Shown: piece by piece, positions 1 to 8,636 of the stretch | Layout: every line of letters starts with the position of its first letter | Position numbering within the stretch: the first letter of the stretch is position 1 | Assembly: GCF_002266435.3 (NCBI RefSeq) | Contig: NZ_CP029426.2 | Location: forward strand, 3,130,001 to 3,194,000 | Length of the DNA stretch: 64,000 bases | Direction: 5' to 3' | Source: Bradyrhizobium amphicarpaeae | Lineage (GTDB): Bacteria; Pseudomonadota; Alphaproteobacteria; Rhizobiales; Xanthobacteraceae | The notes under the pieces: model-generated | Told to the model about the DNA's origin: nothing | Seen by the model: only the letters and a program-made list of their open reading frames with translations | Databases searched by the model: none | Program-made: the position numbers and the translations under genes

Positions 1-1
1 C

Positions 2-355
2 GCCATCCGCTGCCCCGGCGAGATCACCAAGGACAAGCTCGACATCCTGCGCAAGGCCGACGCCGTCTACATCGACCAGATCCGCAAGCACGGCCTCTAC
101 GACGACATCTGGCAGGCCTTCGCCGTGCTGCTTCCGGTCAAGACCGTCGGCGTCATGGGCGACGGCCGTACCTACGACTACGTCGTTGGCCTCCGCGCCG
201 TCACCTCCACCGACGGCATGACCGCGGACTTCTACCAGTTCGACATGAAGTTCTTGGGGGAGACGGCGACGCGCATCATCAACGAGGTGAAGGGCGTGAA
301 CCGGGTGGTGTACGACGTGACCAGCAAGCCGCCTGGGACGATTGAGTGGGAGTAG
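2..355 (+). CDS. guaA: GMP synthase (glutamine-hydrolysing), C-terminal part
   Basis: The reading frame is open from the left edge of the window and ends at TAG 353-355; the 5' part lies outside. GuaA converts XMP to GMP in the cytoplasm. The visible part is the dimerisation domain. It has the family's conserved C-terminal run: [29 protein letters not shown], and the terminal [11 protein letters not shown]. The end is intact, which matters because the 3' end of guaA is a known integration target for genomic islands and integrative elements in proteobacteria. The next 3 kb is compositionally different, and a decayed second copy of bases 200-303 lies near 3156-3246. Confidence 0.97.
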   Translation, partial: AIRCPGEITKDKLDILRKADAVYIDQIRKHGLYDDIWQAFAVLLPVKTVGVMGDGRTYDYVVGLRAVTSTDGMTADFYQFDMKFLGETATRIINEVKGVNRVVYDVTSKPPGTIEWE

Positions 356-494
356 GGGGTATCTGACCCAAGATCAAATTGAAAAGAGCTTTGTCGTAGA
401 GCTTTGTCGCAGAATTCCCAATCTTGGGTTGCGCGTGCCGCCTGGAATGCTACCGATAGCGCCAAATCAATAGGCGCTAAACAGACGTGCCATC

Positions 495-2156
495 ATGAAT
501 CAAGATGAGGCTAATGGAGAACGGCAGCCTAGTTGGAGAGTTTTCTTCGGTCCAAAATCCACACTAGCTGACGACTCATCTTTCAACACCATTCACATTA
601 CAGAGTCGCCGGATAACTGGAATGACTTTGGGCATCAAACAGGCATAGATTACGAATTCCGCGTTCTTGGCACCGATCATCCCGTAAAGTCCTCAGGGTC
701 TATTGGGTTTATTTCGTCCGAAACGGGGCGCACGGATCGTAGCTTACTGTCGGAATTGGTTTCGCTCGAACGCGAACCTCAAACGCCTGAAAGGCCCCGA
801 CCAATCTTCTTTACTATGTTGCGAGACATGGAGGCCTATCGCCTATTGGTCCAGGCTCTCGGTGCCGAAAATGCGAGGGGTGCCCTAATTGCCGCAAACG
901 ATCTGGTCTCTCTTCAAGAATTCTCCCCAACGTCGGATATCTTGGAGAGGGCCGTCAGAACAGAAGTTTTCTCACTCTCTTTTATGCGAAGTTCGGATGC
1001 ATTTTTCGCGTTCAAAAATGCTGGTTCAGTTCTACGCGGATTGTCGAACGAAGAACTCGGCAGATTGTCCTCAACGTTTGCTATTCGGTTCCAACTGCCG
1101 GGACGAGAGAGCGAGCACGATCTCAAATTTTCCTTTGATCACGATGCCGATCTCCCTAAGCGTATCGCTATTGTAATTGGCAAAAATGGAGTGGGAAAAA
1201 GTCAGGCGCTAGGTCGCATCGCGCGAGCGGCAATCGATGGATCATCATTACTTAGCGATGGAACGCGGGGTGGTCGTCCGCTTATCAACCGCCTTTTGGC
1301 CTTCGCGCCTACGAACGAGGCGGAGTCCGTTTTTCCTTCGGACAAGAGAAAGAGGGCGCGGATATGGTATCGTCGCCACTCAATGAATCGTTCGCGTCGA
1401 TCAAGGCGCGGTGACTACGTATCTGATCTCGTGGTTCAAGTCGCGCGGTCGACGCAGCAGATCGCCTCAAATTCGCGTTGGGACATTTTTGTAGAAGCGC
1501 TTGGAGCTCTCGCAAGTCCACGCCAAATTCATCTGGTAAGCACTTTGTCGGCAGATTCTTATGTATCGCTAGCTGATCTGACCAGAGGGTCGGAAAAGCA
1601 GTCTTTAGAAAAATTTGCTGCTATCAACGTCAGGCAGGAACCTGTTCGTGTGATTGACGGTCAAGGGTATCCACTAAGTAGTGGCGAGATTTCGTTTCTG
1701 AAATTCGCTGCGCAGGCTAGTTTGCAAATTGAGAATGGCTCGCTTCTGCTTCTTGACGAGCCGGAAACTCATTTGCACCCGAACTTCATTAGCCGCTTTG
1801 TTGCTTTGCTGAATACGCTCTTAGAATCGACCGGGTCAGCAGCGATTATCGCTACCCATTCAGCATACTTTGTCCGCGAAGTTTTCCGGGAACAAGTGAC
1901 AATCTTAAGCATCGATGCTGAAGGTGCGGTGCGCTCGCAGCGGCCGAACCTTCGGACCTTTGGCGCGGATGTGGGTGCTATCTCGTACTTTGTGTTCGGA
2001 GAAGATGAGCCTTCTAAGCTTGCTCTAGAGGTGGAGAGTAGGCTGCTCGCACGAGGGCTGTCTTGGCCGGAAGTGTATGATCGCTACAAGGAGGAATTGT
2101 CGCTTGAGTTGCTAAATGCCTTACGTGCAGCAATCGAGGGCAAGAGTTCAAAGTGA
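495..2156 (+). CDS. Septu-like ATPase (PtuA-type, ABC/OLD-like AAA)
   Basis: This is a 553-residue ATPase of the ABC/SMC-like class found in phage-defence operons. Visible motifs are Walker A GKNGVGKS (residues 229-236), an ABC-type signature LSSGE (394-398), Walker B LLLLDEPETHLHP (D421, E422) and an H-loop ATHSAYF (H455). There is no membrane segment. The gene overlaps the following HNH nuclease gene by 4 bases (GTGA), so the two are translationally coupled. ATPase plus small HNH nuclease is the Septu (PtuA-PtuB) arrangement; the same pair also occurs as an effector in some retrons, but I saw no reverse transcriptase here. Base composition is clearly more AT-rich than in the flanking genes, which suggests transfer. 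Family assignment is by motif and gene order, not by alignment. Confidence 0.85.
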   Translation: MNQDEANGERQPSWRVFFGPKSTLADDSSFNTIHITESPDNWNDFGHQTGIDYEFRVLGTDHPVKSSGSIGFISSETGRTDRSLLSELVSLEREPQTPERPRPIFFTMLRDMEAYRLLVQALGAENARGALIAANDLVSLQEFSPTSDILERAVRTEVFSLSFMRSSDAFFAFKNAGSVLRGLSNEELGRLSSTFAIRFQLPGRESEHDLKFSFDHDADLPKRIAIVIGKNGVGKSQALGRIARAAIDGSSLLSDGTRGGRPLINRLLAFAPTNEAESVFPSDKRKRARIWYRRHSMNRSRRSRRGDYVSDLVVQVARSTQQIASNSRWDIFVEALGALASPRQIHLVSTLSADSYVSLADLTRGSEKQSLEKFAAINVRQEPVRVIDGQGYPLSSGEISFLKFAAQASLQIENGSLLLLDEPETHLHPNFISRFVALLNTLLESTGSAAIIATHSAYFVREVFREQVTILSIDAEGAVRSQRPNLRTFGADVGAISYFVFGEDEPSKLALEVESRLLARGLSWPEVYDRYKEELSLELLNALRAAIEGKSSK

Positions 2157-3019
2157 ATAGAGTTTCCCTGCCAACCTTCGATGACGCTGCAGCGTTTTTG
2201 GCGTTATCAAGCAACTCGCGTTTAAAGAGCTATCCAGAGCTTCAGGCGATCGTTCCGGACGTGCTCGATTGTTATGACACGTATATGGCTGCTGGTGGAG
2301 ATCCTGCGTTAGTTAACAATGTAATTCTGTCTGATCCAATTGCTGGGTATCTTCGTGATCACTACGCTTCTCCGCCGAGAAATGTTGCCTACATCCGCCA
2401 AATGCGAGATTCTACGGAGCATCTTGTGTGCCCAATGTGCGGGTCAATGCACAGTGGCACCCTGGATCACTTTTTGCCCAAAAGTGTCTTTCCAATTTTT
2501 GCGCTGTTCTCAAAGAACCTCGTTCCGGCTTGCAAATGTAACAGCAAGCGGAATGACGTATATGTAGGCGCCACACAAGCGGAACGTGTGTTGCACCCAT
2601 ATTTCGATAATTGCCTCGAAGAACGTCTAGTAAGAGCCCAGTTCGATGATGTTTGCGACATCCCGAGAGTATCCGTTGCCTTGGCAATTCCAAACACCCA
2701 TCCGTATTATCCAGCAGTAAACTTTCACGTGAGATCGATTGTAGAGAGGTCGGCGATTGTGAGGTATCTAGCGGATCGCTGGAGTGCTCTTTATCGTAAG
2801 CCGAGTCTTGTGATTCGAGCGTTGGGAGAAAACCCTCCGACCCAAGCTGATTTGGCGGAGATCCTTGAGGAGGAGCGGGTGGCATTGGATGATCTCCATA
2901 CAAGTAGGAATAACTGGAATTCCGTTTTTGTGTCCGGTTTGCTTCAACCGCATGTTTTGAGTTGGCTGATGGGGCGGTTCTCTGATCCCGAACGGGCGCC
3001 GGATGGGCCGTTGGGGTAA
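2153..3019 (+). CDS. Septu-like HNH nuclease (PtuB-type)
   Basis: This 288-residue protein has a GTG start inside the stop of the ATPase gene. The central part is an HNH/zinc-finger nuclease core: CPMC (C93, C96), then LDHFLPKS with D105-H106 as the first catalytic motif, then a second cysteine pair CKC (C127, C129) followed by NSKRND. This Cys2...DH...CxC-N layout is typical of HNH nucleases fused or paired with ATPases. It probably cuts DNA or RNA when licensed by the upstream ATPase during phage infection; the target cannot be read from sequence. Composition is AT-rich like its partner. The C-terminal third has no motif I recognise. Confidence 0.83.
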   Translation: MNRVSLPTFDDAAAFLALSSNSRLKSYPELQAIVPDVLDCYDTYMAAGGDPALVNNVILSDPIAGYLRDHYASPPRNVAYIRQMRDSTEHLVCPMCGSMHSGTLDHFLPKSVFPIFALFSKNLVPACKCNSKRNDVYVGATQAERVLHPYFDNCLEERLVRAQFDDVCDIPRVSVALAIPNTHPYYPAVNFHVRSIVERSAIVRYLADRWSALYRKPSLVIRALGENPPTQADLAEILEEERVALDDLHTSRNNWNSVFVSGLLQPHVLSWLMGRFSDPERAPDGPLG

Positions 3020-3033
3020 ATGCAGTCCGTAAT

Positions 3034-3058
3034 ATGGGTTGAGCCCAGCGAAACCCAT
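3034..3058. repeat. REP-like palindrome
   Basis: The inverted arms ATGGGTT (3034-3040) and AACCCAT (3052-3058) enclose a GAGCCCAGCGA core. It resembles the short palindromes commonly scattered between genes in Bradyrhizobium. It lies just after the HNH gene and could act as a transcript end. Confidence 0.5.
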
Positions 3059-3155
3059 CGCGCTAGAACGAGAGTTGATAGTTCGCGTTCGCTCACCCCT
3101 CCGGCGAAACTCTAGCATTGCGCGAAGTTCGGGTTATGCAAAGACCCATCTCTGT

Positions 3156-3246
3156 GTAGCCTCCACCGGCGGCATCGTTGCCGATCACGACCGCTTCGAC
3201 ATGTGACCGCCACGCGCATCATCTACGAGGTGAGGGGCGTGAACCG
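3156..3246 (+). repeat. Decayed second copy of the guaA 3' end (probable attachment-site remnant)
   Basis: Bases 3209-3246 match guaA bases 266-303 at 35 of 38 positions by eye. Upstream, 3156-3203 aligns without gaps to guaA 200-247 at lower identity (shared CTCCACCG, CGGCAT, TTCGACATG). A deletion of about a dozen bases separates the two blocks, and an in-frame stop interrupts the copy. The repeat is in direct orientation, and the Septu-like pair lies between it and the true guaA end. The simple reading is an element that integrated at guaA, restored the gene end, and left the displaced native end to decay. Confidence 0.7.
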
Positions 3247-3309
3247 AACCAAGTGGTGCATGCAAGGATGACGATTGATCCAGATCGGACCGCGATCTAG
3301 CATTGGGTC

Positions 3310-3768
3310 ATGGATACCGAACGACGAATTGAACACCTGGAAGGGGCGCTCGGGGCCAGCTTGCCTGCGGCCTATCGTGCTTTCCTGGAGTCGCACAGGG
3401 AAGACCCATCTCGTCCGGTTCAGGTCGTTTCGACCAATCCCGACTATTGGGATGTCGAGCATTTCCTCGAAATCGGCGATGGGAAGAGCTACCTCCAGAT
3501 CGATCATTGTTATGAACTGGTCGGGGACGTGCTTCCCGAAGGGATGTTGCCGTTTGCCGAGGACGGGGGTGGCAACCTGTATCTTCTCGATTGCCGTAAG
3601 GGGCTGGGTACCGGTGCCGTCTATTGGTGGGATCACGAACAGGAGCTCGGTGAGGATCGCGTGGAGTTGGTGGCGGCGAGCTTCCCGGAGTTTCTCGCGG
3701 TTCTGATCCCCGATCCCGACGAGCTTCCGGGTGACGATGCAAGCAATAGGAGGGGGGTGGGGCGCTGA
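3310..3768 (+). CDS. SMI1/KNR4 (SUKH) family protein
   Basis: This 152-residue acidic soluble protein has the SUKH fold signature: an N-terminal helix with LGASLPAAYRAFL (residues about 13-25), a central ELVGDVLPEGMLPFAEDGGGNLYLLD segment and a later VYWWDHE strand. In bacteria SUKH proteins usually act as immunity proteins that bind and neutralise polymorphic or contact-dependent nuclease toxins. No toxin gene is adjacent, so this is an orphan immunity-type gene, fitting its place between a defence module and a toxin-antitoxin pair. The start is ATG at 3310, without a strong ribosome site. A housekeeping role cannot be excluded. Confidence 0.8.
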   Translation: MDTERRIEHLEGALGASLPAAYRAFLESHREDPSRPVQVVSTNPDYWDVEHFLEIGDGKSYLQIDHCYELVGDVLPEGMLPFAEDGGGNLYLLDCRKGLGTGAVYWWDHEQELGEDRVELVAASFPEFLAVLIPDPDELPGDDASNRRGVGR

Positions 3769-3809
3769 GATAGGGTGAGCGGCAAACGAGGCCGTTGCTC
3801 TAACTTGCG

Positions 3810-3835
3810 GTGACTTACATATGGATGTAAGTAAC
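3810..3835. promoter_or_regulatory. Palindromic operator of the toxin-antitoxin operon
   Basis: ACTTACAT (3813-3820) and ATGTAAGT (3825-3832) form perfect 8-base arms around ATGG. Extending to 11 bases per arm adds one mismatch. The palindrome ends four bases before the antitoxin ATG and overlaps a possible -10 (TACATA), as expected for antitoxin autoregulation. The short leader also suggests a nearly leaderless transcript. Confidence 0.6.
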
Positions 3836-3839
3836 CTGC

Positions 3840-4145
3840 ATGGCCTACATCAGCATCCGCGATCTCCAGAAAATCTCCGGCGAAGCCATCGGAGCCCTGC
3901 CGGGCCCGACGCCGGTGAAGTCGGGCGAGCGGACGGTGGGGCTGCTCATTCCGCTCAAGTCGACCGATCCGGATCGTCTTGCGGCGGTCCTGCGGCGCGC
4001 TGAGGCGTTGGGCAGGGGGCGTGATGCGAAGGCGGACGATGCGGCGCTGGCTGGATTTGGCGAAGTCGATCCGGTCGATTGGTCGCCCGCAGCGGTGAAA
4101 GCCCTGACCGGCAAGCCTGGCAAGCGGCGCAAGCCGAAGCCGTGA
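3840..4145 (+). CDS. Antitoxin, Phd/YefM-like
   Basis: This is a 101-residue protein. The N-terminus (SIRDLQKISGEAIGALPG, then GERTVGLLIPLK) follows the Phd/YefM pattern of a DNA-binding beta-helix unit with an ELRRN-like helix and a VAVLVP-like strand. The C-terminus is basic and proline-rich (GKPGKRRKPKP) and probably wraps the toxin. It overlaps the PIN gene by 4 bases (GTGA). A strong palindrome lies immediately upstream. The predicted role is to neutralise the downstream PIN ribonuclease and repress the operon. Confidence 0.72.
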   Translation: MAYISIRDLQKISGEAIGALPGPTPVKSGERTVGLLIPLKSTDPDRLAAVLRRAEALGRGRDAKADDAALAGFGEVDPVDWSPAAVKALTGKPGKRRKPKP

Positions 4146-4582
4146 GAGCGCCGTCGCCAACCCTTGTCGTTGACGCGGCCATCCTGATCGCCGCGGTGCG
4201 GGGGCGAAGCTCCGGCGCCATGCTTGGAGCGGCTGAAGGAGCCATCCTGGTCACGACGGACCGTGTGGTTGAGGAAGCACGCCGGCGGATCGCGCTGGGT
4301 TTGAAGCGGCCCGAGCTGATCGCTGTGCTCGACGATCTCGCGGAATTGCTGACGGTTGTCCCCCTCGTTGCGCTGGAGCCCGTTCTCGCCCGTTGCGAAG
4401 AGGCTTTGCGCGATGCGGTGCCGAGCCGCAATGGGTCGGTGCGCGATGCTCACGTGCTGGCTTTGGCCCGGAGCGTAGATGCCGACGTCTGGACAACCGA
4501 CCGCGATTTTGCGGGAACGGGAGTCGCGACGTGGTCGACGCCCAACCTCATGCGGGCACTTGCGGAAGCTGATCCGCAATAG
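4142..4582 (+). CDS. PIN-domain toxin (VapC-like ribonuclease)
   Basis: This 146-residue PIN protein starts with a GTG inside the antitoxin stop codon. The acidic Mg2+-binding set is visible: D11 in LVVDAAILIAAVRG, E44/E45 in RVVEEARRRI, D102 in VRDAHVLALARS, and D120/D122 in VWTTDRDFAGTG. VapC-type toxins cut tRNA or rRNA and stop growth; the specific target is unknown. A frame-extended start at 4079 exists but would overlap the antitoxin deeply, so I prefer 4142. Confidence 0.8.
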   Translation: MRAPSPTLVVDAAILIAAVRGRSSGAMLGAAEGAILVTTDRVVEEARRRIALGLKRPELIAVLDDLAELLTVVPLVALEPVLARCEEALRDAVPSRNGSVRDAHVLALARSVDADVWTTDRDFAGTGVATWSTPNLMRALAEADPQ

Positions 4583-4683
4583 AAGCCTCCAGTTCATCGC
4601 GCAGCCCACCGCCGGAAACGCGGGATCTCCGCCGCGGCGCCCCGTGGTACGAGGCTGAGAGTATTTGTCCCGGAGCTACCCTT

Positions 4684-5062
4684 GATGTCCGTCCCCTCGG
4701 TTGGATGCGCGGCTTCCCGCGGCGCCCGACCGGCTCATCACTTTCCAGGACAGCTCGTTCCGCAATTTCCCCGAACTGCGCTAGGCGTGGTCGAACATCC
4801 GCCAGCTCGTCCCCACCGTGAATCTCTGGCGTGGAGCAGGGCCGGCCTCGGCGCTGCCGCGCGCGTCGCAGGACATCGGCGCGATCGCTTCAACCACGAT
4901 GGACGGTCGGCCCATGACCTTCGCGCAGATGCTGGAGGAGACCTACGCCGACGGCATCGCGGTGCTGCATCGGGGCAGGCTGATCTATGAGCGCTATTTC
5001 GGCGCGTTGCAGCCGCACAAGCCGCATCGTTCACCGGCGTGCTGGCCGGCATGCTGGTTGCG
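4684..5062 (+). pseudogene. Truncated serine hydrolase copy (5' part of the gene at 30337)
   Basis: This stretch is closely similar at the nucleotide level to the first 425 bases of the intact serine hydrolase at 30337-31584. It has several lesions. About 40 bases are missing after the start codon. A TGG codon has become TAG near 4789 (GAACTGCGCTAG versus GAACTGCGCTGG). A 22-base deletion near 5029 removes exactly the catalytic SVTK motif and shifts the frame. Similarity then ends. It is a dead copy, in the same orientation as the intact gene 25 kb away. Confidence 0.8.
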
Positions 5063-5204
5063 TCATGCGGATCGACATGGATCTGCGACCCTGAAGCATG
5101 ATCCGGCGAAAGGACACCCGGCCGCGACAGAGCGCAGGAACAGCGGCAGCAGGCGGATGCCGGGAGCCTCAGCCGGCTTTGCAGGATGTGATGCCTGCGC
5201 CATC

Positions 5205-6179
5205 CTATGCTGGATCCCGCAGCGGCCCGGTGCGCACGACGCGGAAGCCGATATTGCTGGACGAGGAGTCGGGCGTATTGGAGCTTCGCGCCGCGACGCG
5301 GTAGCGATTGCAGTAGGATTCGTGGCAGAGGAAAGATCCGCCGCGCATCGATCGGTTGGGCGCCGGCTCGCGGTTCAGGGGGTCTTGCGATGGCGTGTGG
5401 CGGTGATAGCTCGGCGAAAAATAGTCCTCGCACCATTCCCAGACGTTGCCGGCGGCATTGTGCAGGCCATATCCGTTGGGCGCGAAACTGTGAACCGGCG
5501 CCGTACCGAAATAGCCATCATCCATGGTGTTGCGGTCGGGAAAGTTGCCCTGCCAGATATTGCAGCGATGCACGCCGCCGGGCTGCAGTTCGTTGCCCCA
5601 GGGATAGGTGGCCTGGTCCAACCCGCCGCGCGCGGCCATCTCCCATTCCGCTTCAGTCGGAAGGCGCGCACCGGACCATTGGCAGTAAGCTTGTGCATCG
5701 TTCCAGGAGACGTGGACGACGGGATGATCGAGCCTGTCGAGCACGCTGCTCGACGGTCCCTCCGGCTGCGCCCAATATGCGCGCGTCACCGGGACCCACC
5801 ATGGCGTTTCCTGAACGCGCGTCGTGCGTGCGGTGCGCGTGTCTTCCGGCAGCAGCCCGTCGAAGACAAAACTCCAACCGTAGCGTTCGGCGTCCGTCGT
5901 GTAACCCGTGGCGCGGACGAAGTCGCCGAATTGCAGATTGCTCACGGTGTGGCAGGCAATTGCAAACGGCGACAGCGTAACCCGCCGCAATGGGCCTTCG
6001 CCATCTTCGACGAAGCCGATGCCGGCCGATCCCATGTGGAAGGTTCCGCCGATCAGCGAACTCCAGCGGCGCGGGATCGGGGTCGGACTGGGAAGGATCG
6101 CCGCTTGCGCATCGTCGCCCGTCGCCGGCCCGCTGCCGGCGGCGCGCTGGGTGCAACAGTGTGAGCGATCCCCAGCCAT
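5205..6179 (-). CDS. Formylglycine-generating enzyme (sulfatase maturase)
   Basis: This 324-residue FGE/SUMF1-family enzyme oxidises the active-site cysteine of sulfatases to formylglycine using O2 and copper. Key blocks are [52 protein letters not shown], and near the C-terminus [13 protein letters not shown] with the two catalytic cysteines five residues apart as in characterised FGEs, followed by IGFRVVR. It starts 3 bases after the sulfatase stop, so the pair is cotranscribed and this is clearly the dedicated activator. No signal peptide is evident, consistent with cytoplasmic maturation before export or with a cytoplasmic sulfatase. Confidence 0.93.
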   Translation of the reverse strand: MAGDRSHCCTQRAAGSGPATGDDAQAAILPSPTPIPRRWSSLIGGTFHMGSAGIGFVEDGEGPLRRVTLSPFAIACHTVSNLQFGDFVRATGYTTDAERYGWSFVFDGLLPEDTRTARTTRVQETPWWVPVTRAYWAQPEGPSSSVLDRLDHPVVHVSWNDAQAYCQWSGARLPTEAEWEMAARGGLDQATYPWGNELQPGGVHRCNIWQGNFPDRNTMDDGYFGTAPVHSFAPNGYGLHNAAGNVWEWCEDYFSPSYHRHTPSQDPLNREPAPNRSMRGGSFLCHESYCNRYRVAARSSNTPDSSSSNIGFRVVRTGPLRDPA

Positions 6180-6182
6180 GTC

Positions 6183-7826
6183 CTATTTCTGCTTCTCTTC
6201 CTCCCAGAAGGCCGTGCCGCCTTCCGCCTTCATCAGCTCGAGGATCTTCTCGCGCGGGATTACGCCGCAGCGATTGGCCCATTGCTGATACTGCGCCGTC
6301 ATCTCGCGGACGCGATCCGGATGCTGCGCGGCCAGGTCATTCAACTCGGTGCGGTCCGTCTCCATGTCGTAGAGCTCCCAGGGGCCGGGATACTTCCGCA
6401 CCAGCTTCCACTTGCCGATGCGCACGGCCGCATTGCCCTCATGCTCCCAGAACAGCGGGCCACGGTTGCCGTAGGCCGAGGCGAACGACGGCACGAGACT
6501 CTCGCCTTCGCAAGGCAGGATGGCGTTGCCGTTATACTCCTTGGGATAGGTCGCGCCGGTGACGTCGAGGATGGTCGCCATCACATCGGTGAGCTGGCTC
6601 GGGTTGTGCCGCAGGCCACCTCTCTCGGAGATGCCACGCGGCCAGTGCACGATGAACGGGGTCGCGATGCCGCCTTCGTGGATCCAGTGCTTGTAGAGAC
6701 GGAACGGTGCGTTGGACAGGTTGGCCCAGGCCGTGCCGTAGCTTTGATAGGTATCTTCGGCTCCGGGCATCAGCGTCGGGTCATTGCCGAAGCGCACGGG
6801 CTTGCCGTCGCGTGTCGTCGCCTTGGCGATCATGAGCTGGTCGACCAGCTCCTTTGCAGTGACGCCTTCCGGAATATCCTCGGCGCAGGCACCGTTATCG
6901 GAGAGGAAGATGATCAGCGTGTTGTCCATCTGGCCGGTCTCTTCCAGCGCCTTCAGGATCCGGCCGATGCCCTGGTCCATGCGGTCGATCTGGGCTGCGT
7001 ACACCTCCATGCAGCGCAGCGTCCATTCGCGCTGCTCTGCATCGGTCCACGGCGGCTGAGTCGGATCGCGATCGGTCAGGCGCCAGTTCGGATGAATGAT
7101 GCCGTTGTCGACGAGGCGCTTCAGGCGCTCCTCGCGCAGCCTGTCCCAGCCCGCATCGAAACGGCCCTTGTACTTGGCGATATCCTCGTCATGGGCATGG
7201 AGCGGCCAGTGCGGCGCCGTATAGGCGACGTACTGGAAAAACGGCGCGTCGGGCTTCTGCGCCTTGTGCTGGTGGATGAAGGCGGCGGCCTGATCGCTGA
7301 TCGCGTCGGTGTAAAAGAACGACGGATCCTTCTCCGCCTCGTGCTCGATATTGTCGTTGCCACGGGTGAGGGTGTTGGGATGGTAAAAGCTGCCGGCTCC
7401 GATGATGGTGCCGTAGAAATGGTCGAAGCCGCGCTGTATCGGCCACGCGTCGGTCGGCTCCGTCAGGCTGCTTGCAATGTGCCATTTGCCGCTGAGGTAA
7501 GACGTGTAGTTCCTGCTCTTCAGGGCCTCGGCGATCGTCACGCAGCTCTTGTTCAGGTTGCCGGCATAACCCTCGGGGCCGTTGCTGTATGTGAGGATGC
7601 CGATGCCGGTCTGGTGCGGATGCAGTCCGGTGAGCAGCGAGGCGCGCGAGGGGCTGCAGCGGGCGGTGTTGTAGAACTGCGAGTAACGCAAGCCATTGGC
7701 CGCGAGGCGATCGAGGTTCGGCGTCTGGATCTCGCCGCCGTAACAGCCAATGTCCGAAAAGCCCATGTCGTCGTTGAGGATGAGCAGGATGTTGGGGCTA
7801 TCGGGGGTCTTTGCGCCATTCGGCAT
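6183..7826 (-). CDS. Arylsulfatase-type sulfatase (type I, formylglycine)
   Basis: This 547-residue enzyme hydrolyses sulfate esters. The N-terminus carries the metal site NILLILNDDMGFSDIGCYGG. Cysteine 57 lies in CSPSRASLLTG, the CxPxR signature converted to formylglycine. The family motif GKWHIASS and the later FLSDNGACAE and HWIHEGGIATPFIVHWPRG blocks follow. It resembles the arylsulfatase A / AtsA group more than choline sulfatase. No signal peptide is seen. A GAGGA ribosome site precedes the ATG at 7826. It sits between the GntR gene and its FGE, downstream of an ABC importer, so the sulfated substrate is probably imported and cleaved inside the cell to release sulfate or carbon. Confidence 0.92.
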   Translation of the reverse strand: MPNGAKTPDSPNILLILNDDMGFSDIGCYGGEIQTPNLDRLAANGLRYSQFYNTARCSPSRASLLTGLHPHQTGIGILTYSNGPEGYAGNLNKSCVTIAEALKSRNYTSYLSGKWHIASSLTEPTDAWPIQRGFDHFYGTIIGAGSFYHPNTLTRGNDNIEHEAEKDPSFFYTDAISDQAAAFIHQHKAQKPDAPFFQYVAYTAPHWPLHAHDEDIAKYKGRFDAGWDRLREERLKRLVDNGIIHPNWRLTDRDPTQPPWTDAEQREWTLRCMEVYAAQIDRMDQGIGRILKALEETGQMDNTLIIFLSDNGACAEDIPEGVTAKELVDQLMIAKATTRDGKPVRFGNDPTLMPGAEDTYQSYGTAWANLSNAPFRLYKHWIHEGGIATPFIVHWPRGISERGGLRHNPSQLTDVMATILDVTGATYPKEYNGNAILPCEGESLVPSFASAYGNRGPLFWEHEGNAAVRIGKWKLVRKYPGPWELYDMETDRTELNDLAAQHPDRVREMTAQYQQWANRCGVIPREKILELMKAEGGTAFWEEEKQK

Positions 7827-7858
7827 ATTTATGTCCTCGTTATTGACGTGTGGCGTTG

Positions 7859-8632
7859 CTAGTGGCGGCGCATCAGGCTGATGCTGAGGCGGAAATATTT
7901 CGGCAGATAAACGGCGCGCAGCAGCTCAAGCGCCCGTCCGTCCTTGCCGAACGTGACGCGCTCGATGGAGAGCAGGGGCGAGCCGAGCTTCACCCCCAGC
8001 AGCTTGGCGCTGCCTGCGTCGGCGAGCTCGGCGCTGATGGTTTGCTGGGCGTCCTTGATAGCGAGGCCAAGCTCGTCCTCGAAGACGCGGTACATGATGA
8101 TTGAGACCAGGTCGCGCTTCTCGAGTTCGAGACCGATATCCGGGGGATAGAAGGCGTGCTCGATGGCGATCGGCGTATCGTCCGCGAAGCGCAGTCGGCG
8201 GAGCTGCCAGACGGCCCGCTCGCGCAGTTGCTCCCGAACGGCTGGGTCATGCCGGTTGGTCATGCCCTGCTGCAGGATCTTTGCGCCGGGCTGGTAGCCC
8301 GCATCGCGGATCGTTTCCGAGAAGCCCATGAGGTGGCCGACCCAGTTTTCAGGCTGGTTCGAGCGCAGGAAGGTCCCCCGGCCGCGCGAGCGGTCGAACA
8401 TGCCTTCGTTCACCAGGGGCGAGATCGCGTTGCGGATGGTGATGCGGCTGACGCCGAAATGACGGCCAAGTTCGGCCTCCGTCATCAGGCGGCCGGTCTC
8501 GTCGATCAGCTTGCCGTCGCGTACCTGGCTGCGAATGGATTCCCGGATCTGGATATGCAGGGGCGTCGAGCCCTCCGCGGCCACATCGCTGCCGAGCGGT
8601 GCGGGTTTCTTCTTGCGCGTTTGAACAGCCAT
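7859..8632 (-). CDS. GntR family regulator (HutC/UTRA type)
   Basis: This is a 257-residue regulator. Residues about 20-95 form a winged helix (PLHIQIRESIRSQV, TEAELGRHFGVSRITIRNAISPLVNEGMFDRSRGRGTFL), followed by a UTRA ligand domain ending in LLSIERVTFGKDGRALELLRAVYLP. It lies inside the sulfatase/ABC operon, so it most likely controls that operon in response to the imported ligand or its product. The 16-base palindrome upstream of the first gene (12900-12915) is the natural operator candidate. Confidence 0.9.
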   Translation of the reverse strand: MAVQTRKKKPAPLGSDVAAEGSTPLHIQIRESIRSQVRDGKLIDETGRLMTEAELGRHFGVSRITIRNAISPLVNEGMFDRSRGRGTFLRSNQPENWVGHLMGFSETIRDAGYQPGAKILQQGMTNRHDPAVREQLRERAVWQLRRLRFADDTPIAIEHAFYPPDIGLELEKRDLVSIIMYRVFEDELGLAIKDAQQTISAELADAGSAKLLGVKLGSPLLSIERVTFGKDGRALELLRAVYLPKYFRLSISLMRRH

Positions 8633-8636
8633 GGTG

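Noticed and set aside
495..3019. Retron with PtuAB effector instead of free-standing Septu
   Set aside because: No reverse transcriptase frame or msr/msd-like structure was seen around the pair.
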